From UBA3495 sp964629875 (GTDB taxonomy: Bacteria; Chloroflexota; Dehalococcoidia; Lucifugimonadales; UBA3495): 9,588 nt of DNA. This document shows positions 6,110-9,588 of the stretch, piece after piece. The notes under the pieces are model-generated. The model had not been told where the DNA came from and did not search any database. It was given only the letters and a program-made list of their open reading frames with translations. Numbering within the stretch: position 1 is the stretch's first letter; every line of letters begins with the position of its first letter. Made by a program: the position numbers and the translations under genes. Location of the stretch: the NCBI GenBank assembly GCA_964629875.1, contig CAZVRK010000043.1:1-9588 (forward strand). Reading direction: 5' to 3'.

Positions 6110-7134
6110 TTCAGTTCTATTGTTATGTTGTTGTCTACTGATACCCCGCCATTCCTATATGCGATGGTAACAGGGTCATGGTGCAATGCTTCCTGGATAT
6201 CCCGGGAAATAGTTGGATTGGGGATTCCGTCAATTTTTATTTTTCGTAGCACTTCTCTGTTACGAATTATACCGCTAGCAGCATCTCCCTGAGACTGGCC
6301 ACTGTTCCCGCGATTTAATGCACTAAGTTCTATCTGGAGCCCGGGAATTTCATAAGGTACTAATCTGGTTAATGTGGATATGGTCGACGCGGCCCAAGCT
6401 CCCAAAGAAAATGGGAACGGTGGAGAAACCCAACCGTCAGAGCTATGTCCAGCCAGGTATGTCCAGCGATATGGTCGGTCTGGTGTATCATATTGAACGT
6501 ATACTTTAGATTCGCCCTCGTGAATCATACTTCCAGATTCATCATATTCTTTCGTGTTTTTTAAGTAGCTTCCCCGTACTGTTCCGGAGGCTACTAATGG
6601 TAGTTGAGGCCTGACAAGGTTTGGAATGTCTGAAGTAATTGGTATTACTTCGATCTCTCCATTGCTCCACATTAAAACATCTTGAATTACCATGGAACCT
6701 TTTGTCAGAGCCTGCCCAACAGGACAGAAATGAGCTGCTCTTTGGAGACGGACAATCTCTGATTCCGAAATGTCTCCGAATAAAGTTACAGTTTCATTCA
6801 CGCTAAATCCAGCATTAGGGGGAGCGGAAGAGTTTTCCGTAGGGTTGATAGAAAATTCTACGGAAATGTCTTCTAAGGGGATGTTACCGCGGTAGGCGAC
6901 GCCTACCAAAGTAACGACTGTTCATGCAGCCCAGGCCGCAACTGATAAATATTCAGGTGGAGGCGCCACGACTTGTGTATCAGAATGGGAGGCGTTCATA
7001 ACCATTGGCCATGGGCCTTTCAGGGTATCGCCAGTTCCAATTAAAGATAGAATGGTGGATTTATCTATGGCTCTCGCTATGATGTTAGATGGTTGCTCTA
7101 TGTTAATTGGTAGATCTGGTTTTAAAGTGTTCAT
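6110..7134 (-). CDS. Tandem-domain OsmC/Ohr-like selenoprotein (UGA read as Sec), 3' end lost in gap
   Basis: The reading starts at ATG 7134 and runs through an in-frame UGA (6924-6922) to residue 341 at the gap. OsmC/Ohr proteins reduce organic hydroperoxides with two redox cysteines. Domain 1 (about 20-156) has the family helix YLSVAAWAA-UGA-TVVTL followed by GNIPLEDISVEF; the UGA, residue 71, replaces the peroxidatic Cys. The resolving Cys137 lies in AHFCPVGQAL. Domain 2 (about 180-341) repeats the pattern (FSLGAWAASTISTLTRL, IPGLQIELSAL, EALHHDPVTIAYRNG) but has Ser250 and Asp320 in place of the two cysteines. A conventional caller would report a 70-residue peptide and a separate TTG-started ORF from 6909; both lie in one frame. 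The alternative is a Cys-to-stop pseudogene, but the open conserved frame and the adjacent SECIS-like stem argue against it. There is no strong ribosome-binding site (AGAAG only). It lies convergent to dppC and divergent from dppD. Confidence 0.85.
6883..6915 (-). promoter_or_regulatory. Bacterial SECIS-like stem-loop
   Basis: In the minus-strand mRNA, starting six bases after the UGA, a 5-bp lower stem GUUAC/GUAAC (6915-6911 with 6887-6883) is followed by a 3x3 internal loop (UUU/GCG) and a 7-bp upper stem GGUAGGC/GCCUACC (6907-6901 with 6897-6891). The apical loop is GUC (6900-6898). All 12 stem pairs are Watson-Crick. The loop starts with G and lies 21 bases after the UGA. Known bacterial SECIS elements, read by SelB, place a small G-containing apical loop roughly 16-37 bases after the codon. 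It is also coding sequence, so its strength is notable. Confidence 0.82.
6922..6924 (-). other. In-frame UGA codon, predicted selenocysteine (residue 71)
   Basis: TGA on the minus strand sits between GCT GCA and ACA GTC. In OsmC/Ohr proteins this place, in the long central helix, holds the peroxidatic cysteine (commonly seen as ...AAL.AC...). Domain 2 of the same protein has Ser at the matching position (AWAAST against AWAA-UGA-T), which anchors the alignment internally. The downstream frame is open for 270 codons and keeps family features. Confidence 0.85.
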
Positions 7135-7146
7135 ATCAACTTCTAT

Positions 7147-7175
7147 AGTATATACATGCTGCTAATTTAGATTAG
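7147..7175 (-). promoter_or_regulatory. Tentative promoter of the OsmC-like gene
   Basis: On the minus strand TATACT (7152-7147, five of six matches) forms a good -10 box. The hexamer 17 bases upstream, CTAATC (7175-7170), is not a convincing -35. A start near 7140 would leave almost no leader before ATG 7134, matching the lack of a strong ribosome-binding site. A leaderless transcript is possible but not shown. Confidence 0.3.
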
Positions 7176-7303
7176 TGTGACGACTGCCCAGTGCTACTTA
7201 GGTTGTTTAATCATGGTAGATTCTAGAGTGGCATATGTGCCTCTATGCGTAGCTTTATTGTTATATTTGAGGTATTCGCTAACAATAATTAGATTTATAT
7301 GAA

Positions 7304-7332
7304 TTGACATCGTAATTAGTTTGGATTATACA
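7304..7332 (+). promoter_or_regulatory. Sigma-70-type promoter for dppD-dppF
   Basis: A perfect TTGACA (7304-7309), a 17-base spacer and TATACA (7327-7332, four of six matches) form a good promoter. A start near 7339 gives a leader of about 100 bases before dppD. Its architecture matches the promoter at 589-617, so the two halves of the transporter may be expressed together although split by a reversed gene. Confidence 0.6.
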
Positions 7333-7437
7333 TGGAGGTGTACCGCTATACTAGGGATTTGGCTGTGATTAAGGCCTCTCTAGTGGTCGGTCTTCTCTTC
7401 TGAAGTTAAGTAAAAATCTTGGAGATATATAGACGAT

Positions 7438-8418
7438 ATGTCATCTATCGCAAGTGATCCAGTAATAAAAGTGGAAGATCTGCGCACGTATTTTCAAACT
7501 AAGTGGGGTACTGTAAAAGCAGTTGATGGTGTTAATTTTGAGGTTAACCGAGGCGAAACCTTAGGAATTGTAGGAGAATCTGGTTCGGGTAAATCTGTAA
7601 CTATGCTTTCGTTGATGAGGCTAGTTCAGTCTCCGCCAGGGAAAATAGTAAATGGGAGAATATTCTTGGAAGGACAAGATATTCTCGAATTGTCAGAAGA
7701 TGAAATGAGCAAGATTAGAGGAAGAAAAATTGGGTTAATACTTCAAGACCCGATGACATCCTTGAATCCTGTTTTCACTATTGGGGATCAGGTTATGGAA
7801 GCTGTCCGACTTCATGAACCTCAACCGAAAAAAACTGCAATGCAGAGGGTAGTGGATATACTCAGAAAAGTTAATATACCGGCGCCTGAATCACGGGTGC
7901 AGGACTATCCACATCAAATGAGTGGCGGCATGAGACAGCGTGTGGTAGGGGCTATAGGTATATCGGCTCAACCTGCTGTGCTCATAGCGGATGAACCTAC
8001 AACTTCACTGGATGTAACCATACAGGCCCAATATTTAAGATTGTTGCGTGAGATCCAGGTTGAAGCAAACTTAGCGATGATATTTATAACTCATGATTTC
8101 GGAATAGTAGCTAAAATGTGCGATAAAGTTGCCGTGATGTATGCAGGCAGGATAGTGGAGATGGGAAATGTTAGGGACTTGTTTAATCACCCTTCTCATC
8201 CATATACACAAGCTTTACTGGATTCAGTCCCGAGAATGGAAATGGATGTCGATAGACTCTATTCCATTGAAGGCCAGCCTCCGACATTGCATGATCTGCC
8301 TCAGGGTTGTCCATTTGCGCCTCGGTGTCAACATGTGATGGATCGATGTCTTAGTGAGTACCCCGATCAATTTGAAATTTCTGATCAGCACACTGCATCT
8401 TGTTGGAGGTTAATATGA
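7438..8418 (+). CDS. dppD: DppD/OppD-family ABC transporter ATPase
   Basis: This 326-residue cytoplasmic ATPase energises the permease pair. Motifs are in order: Walker A GESGSGKS (46-53), Q-loop LILQDPMTSLNP (100-111), signature MSGGMRQR (161-168, Met in place of the usual Leu and of Gln), Walker B VLIADEPTTSLD (181-192) with catalytic Glu186, and the H-loop His219 in ITHD. The C-terminal oligopeptide-transporter extension carries four cysteines (Cys291, Cys297, Cys304, Cys322), the arrangement reported to hold an iron-sulfur cluster in DppD-type ATPases. All key residues are present and the length is normal. The ATG start is chosen because translation begins with a short lead into the first nucleotide-binding strand. 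The stop overlaps the dppF start. Confidence 0.95.
   Translation: MSSIASDPVIKVEDLRTYFQTKWGTVKAVDGVNFEVNRGETLGIVGESGSGKSVTMLSLMRLVQSPPGKIVNGRIFLEGQDILELSEDEMSKIRGRKIGLILQDPMTSLNPVFTIGDQVMEAVRLHEPQPKKTAMQRVVDILRKVNIPAPESRVQDYPHQMSGGMRQRVVGAIGISAQPAVLIADEPTTSLDVTIQAQYLRLLREIQVEANLAMIFITHDFGIVAKMCDKVAVMYAGRIVEMGNVRDLFNHPSHPYTQALLDSVPRMEMDVDRLYSIEGQPPTLHDLPQGCPFAPRCQHVMDRCLSEYPDQFEISDQHTASCWRLI
8405..8410 (+). promoter_or_regulatory. Ribosome-binding site that fixes the dppF start
   Basis: GGAGGT ends four bases before ATG 8415, giving ideal spacing. The in-frame TTG at 8400 would place this site inside the coding region, so ATG 8415 is the better start. The site lies inside the last codons of dppD. 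Confidence 0.8.
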
Positions 8419-9425
8419 CGTCTAATGTTGATGCCATTACCGAAAGCAGTGGTAATGATTTCAAACTCCTAGAAGCTCAAAATCTGCAAAAATATTTTCC
8501 TGTAAACAAAGGGCTGATAATCTCTAGGGTAACTGGTCATGTCAAAGCAGTTGACGGGATATCGTTTGGACTAAGGCCGGGAAGCACTTTAGGTTTAGTA
8601 GGTGAGTCAGGTTGTGGAAAAAGTACAACTGCAAAAATGTTATTGATGCTAGAAAAACCTACCTCAGGGAGCATTTTATTTGAGGGTCAGGATATCTATG
8701 CAGCTACTGCTGACGTAAGGCGCAAATACAGGGGATCTGTACAAGCGGTATTTCAGGATCCATGGAGTTCATTGAATCCTAGGATGAAGGTAAAGGATTT
8801 GATAGCAGAACCAATGGTCATAAACTGGAATATATCTAAGAACGATATAGACAAACGGGTAGACTTGTTGTTGCATAGCGTCGGATTAAATTCCTATCAT
8901 AAAAATCTTTATCCCCATGAATTTAGTGGTGGACAAAGGCAGAGATTGGCTATTGCTAGGGCGTTGTCTTTAAACCCGTCTGTCATAGTGTTGGATGAAC
9001 CGGTGTCAGCCTTAGACGTTTCTATAAGAGCTCAGATCATGAACCTCTTAAAAGATATTCAGGAAGAATATAACGTTAGTTTCCTTTTGATAGCACATCA
9101 TTTGGCCACGGTTAGATATATGTGTGATGAAGTAGCTGTAATGTATCTTGGTCAAATTGTAGAATTTGGAAACGCGAAGCAACTTTTTGATAACCCTCTG
9201 CATCCTTATACAAAGGCTCTTATGTCCGCTGCGTTACCTTCCCATCCTGACATTGAGTCTGATGAGGAGATAATCCTGTCTGGTGAAGTACCATCTCCAT
9301 TGAATCCTCCTGCTGGCTGTAGATTTCATACCCGATGTCCATTTGCAATGGCAGAATGTTCAACAAAAGTTCCGGTTGAAACTATAGTTGAAGATGGGCA
9401 TAAAGTTGCGTGCCATTTGTTTTAA
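8415..9425 (+). CDS. dppF: DppF/OppF-family ABC transporter ATPase
   Basis: Second ATPase of the transporter, 336 residues from ATG 8415. It overlaps the dppD stop as ATGA, a classic sign of translational coupling. Motifs: Walker A GESGCGKS (63-70), Q-loop VFQDPWSSLNP (112-122), signature FSGGQRQR (170-177), Walker B VIVLDEPVSALD (190-201) with Glu195, and H-loop His228 (IAHH, where HD is more usual). The insertion NKGLIISRVTGHVKAVDGIS before the first strand is typical of the OppF/DppF type. Cys302, Cys308, Cys315 and Cys333 in the C-terminal extension repeat the four-cysteine pattern of dppD. It pairs with DppD as a heterodimer in the usual family arrangement. It is the last gene seen in this direction. 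Confidence 0.95.
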   Translation: MTSNVDAITESSGNDFKLLEAQNLQKYFPVNKGLIISRVTGHVKAVDGISFGLRPGSTLGLVGESGCGKSTTAKMLLMLEKPTSGSILFEGQDIYAATADVRRKYRGSVQAVFQDPWSSLNPRMKVKDLIAEPMVINWNISKNDIDKRVDLLLHSVGLNSYHKNLYPHEFSGGQRQRLAIARALSLNPSVIVLDEPVSALDVSIRAQIMNLLKDIQEEYNVSFLLIAHHLATVRYMCDEVAVMYLGQIVEFGNAKQLFDNPLHPYTKALMSAALPSHPDIESDEEIILSGEVPSPLNPPAGCRFHTRCPFAMAECSTKVPVETIVEDGHKVACHLF

Positions 9426-9588
9426 GTTGGCATTCTTCGCATCAGCTGGGCTGATATATCTATATATAGAGCGATTTCAATATATCTGTCGTCGCAAATC
9501 GAGATTCCCGTTGAATCTTGGTATATACTAAGGTCGCAAATCTGCTTTAGAACTTAAGTTATTCTTTCCTTGGCACACGTTGTATTTA
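9426..9588. other. Region downstream of dppF, no gene seen
   Basis: It holds a small hairpin (arms ATCAGC 9441-9446 and GCTGAT 9450-9455, 3-base loop) 16 bases after the dppF stop, but no U tract follows, so terminator function is doubtful. A second weak stem GATTC/GAATC lies at about 9503-9517. The 10-mer GTCGCAAATC occurs directly repeated at 9491-9500 and 9533-9542. The window ends before any next gene can be seen. Confidence 0.4.

Larger units (their letters stand above)
7135..7437. other. Divergent intergenic region between the OsmC-like gene and dppD
   Basis: About 300 AT-rich bases without a convincing gene. It contains the tentative minus-strand promoter next to the OsmC-like gene and the clear plus-strand TTGACA-N17-TATACA promoter. 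The dppD ribosome-binding site GGAG (7421-7424) lies near its right end, 13 bases before the ATG, which is rather far. No tRNA, terminator or large repeat was seen. Confidence 0.6.

Noticed and set aside
6110..6292. Plus-strand extension of dppC beyond the gap
   Set aside because: DppC family proteins end within a few residues of LRDKLDP. The open frame after the gap is antisense to the OsmC-like gene and shows no permease features.
6110..6909. Separate OsmC-like gene starting at TTG 6909
   Set aside because: The TTG lies inside the core helix of the first OsmC domain and in the SECIS-like stem, with no ribosome-binding site. A start there would remove the active-site half of the domain.
6922..7134. 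Stand-alone 70-residue protein on the minus strand
   Set aside because: It is the N-terminal part of the OsmC-like protein. The frame continues past the UGA with family-conserved sequence, so a separate small protein is not needed.
7332..7403. Small 23-codon ORF (begins MEVYRYTRDL) upstream of dppD
   Set aside because: Its ATG overlaps the -10 box of the best promoter, so it would not be on the transcript, and it has no ribosome-binding site.
8400..8414. TTG start for dppF, five codons upstream
   Set aside because: The GGAGGT site and the ATGA overlap both point to ATG 8415; the TTG has no matching ribosome-binding site.
9441..9455. Intrinsic terminator after dppF
   Set aside because: The 6-bp stem is present but is followed by an alternating AT stretch without a U run, so termination is not convincing.

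Overview
The window is a piece of a draft bacterial genome: two runs of exactly 100 N mark scaffold joins. It carries one peptide-type (Dpp/Opp class) ABC transporter locus with an unrelated redox gene embedded in it on the opposite strand. Moderate-to-low GC, Shine-Dalgarno sites, paired family-5 lipoprotein binding proteins and a selenocysteine-type gene would fit a marine Chloroflexota lineage such as SAR202. That assignment is a guess from protein style, not a demonstrated placement.

Layout. Positions 3-221 hold the C-terminal end of an unrecognised membrane protein (+). A tRNA-Pro(GGG) with encoded CCA follows on the minus strand (313-389), with a strong hairpin terminator beyond its 3' end (267-296). 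Positions 390-766 form a control region with an AT-rich inverted repeat directly against a TTGACA-N17-TACAGT promoter. Next come two tandem paralogous lipoprotein solute-binding proteins (767-2539 and 2548-4170, the second interrupted by a gap), then permeases DppB (4177-5094) and DppC (5108 to the gap at 6010). After the gap lies a minus-strand gene (6110-7134). A promoter-bearing intergenic region (7135-7437) separates it from the ATPases DppD (7438-8418) and DppF (8415-9425), which overlap by ATGA.

Main finding. The minus-strand gene at 6110-7134 looks like two broken pieces to a standard gene caller, but is best read as one selenoprotein. It has two OsmC/Ohr-like domains in tandem. At the position of the first domain's catalytic (peroxidatic) cysteine there is an in-frame UGA at 6922-6924, and the frame stays open and conserved for 270 further codons to the gap. 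Six bases after the UGA the mRNA can form a two-part stem-loop with a G-first apical loop, as expected of a bacterial SECIS element. The second OsmC domain has lost both catalytic residues (Ser and Asp instead of Cys). Because OsmC/Ohr proteins normally work as intertwined homodimers, this could be a covalent pseudo-dimer with a single Sec/Cys active site.

How the genes work together. The binding proteins capture a substrate (peptide or similar small solute, not determinable here), DppB/DppC form the channel, and DppD/DppF drive it with ATP. The OsmC-like gene splits the locus into a binding-protein/permease unit and an ATPase unit, and the ATPase unit appears to have its own TTGACA-N17-TATACA promoter. 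A functional link between peroxide detoxification and uptake is possible but is only inferred from proximity.
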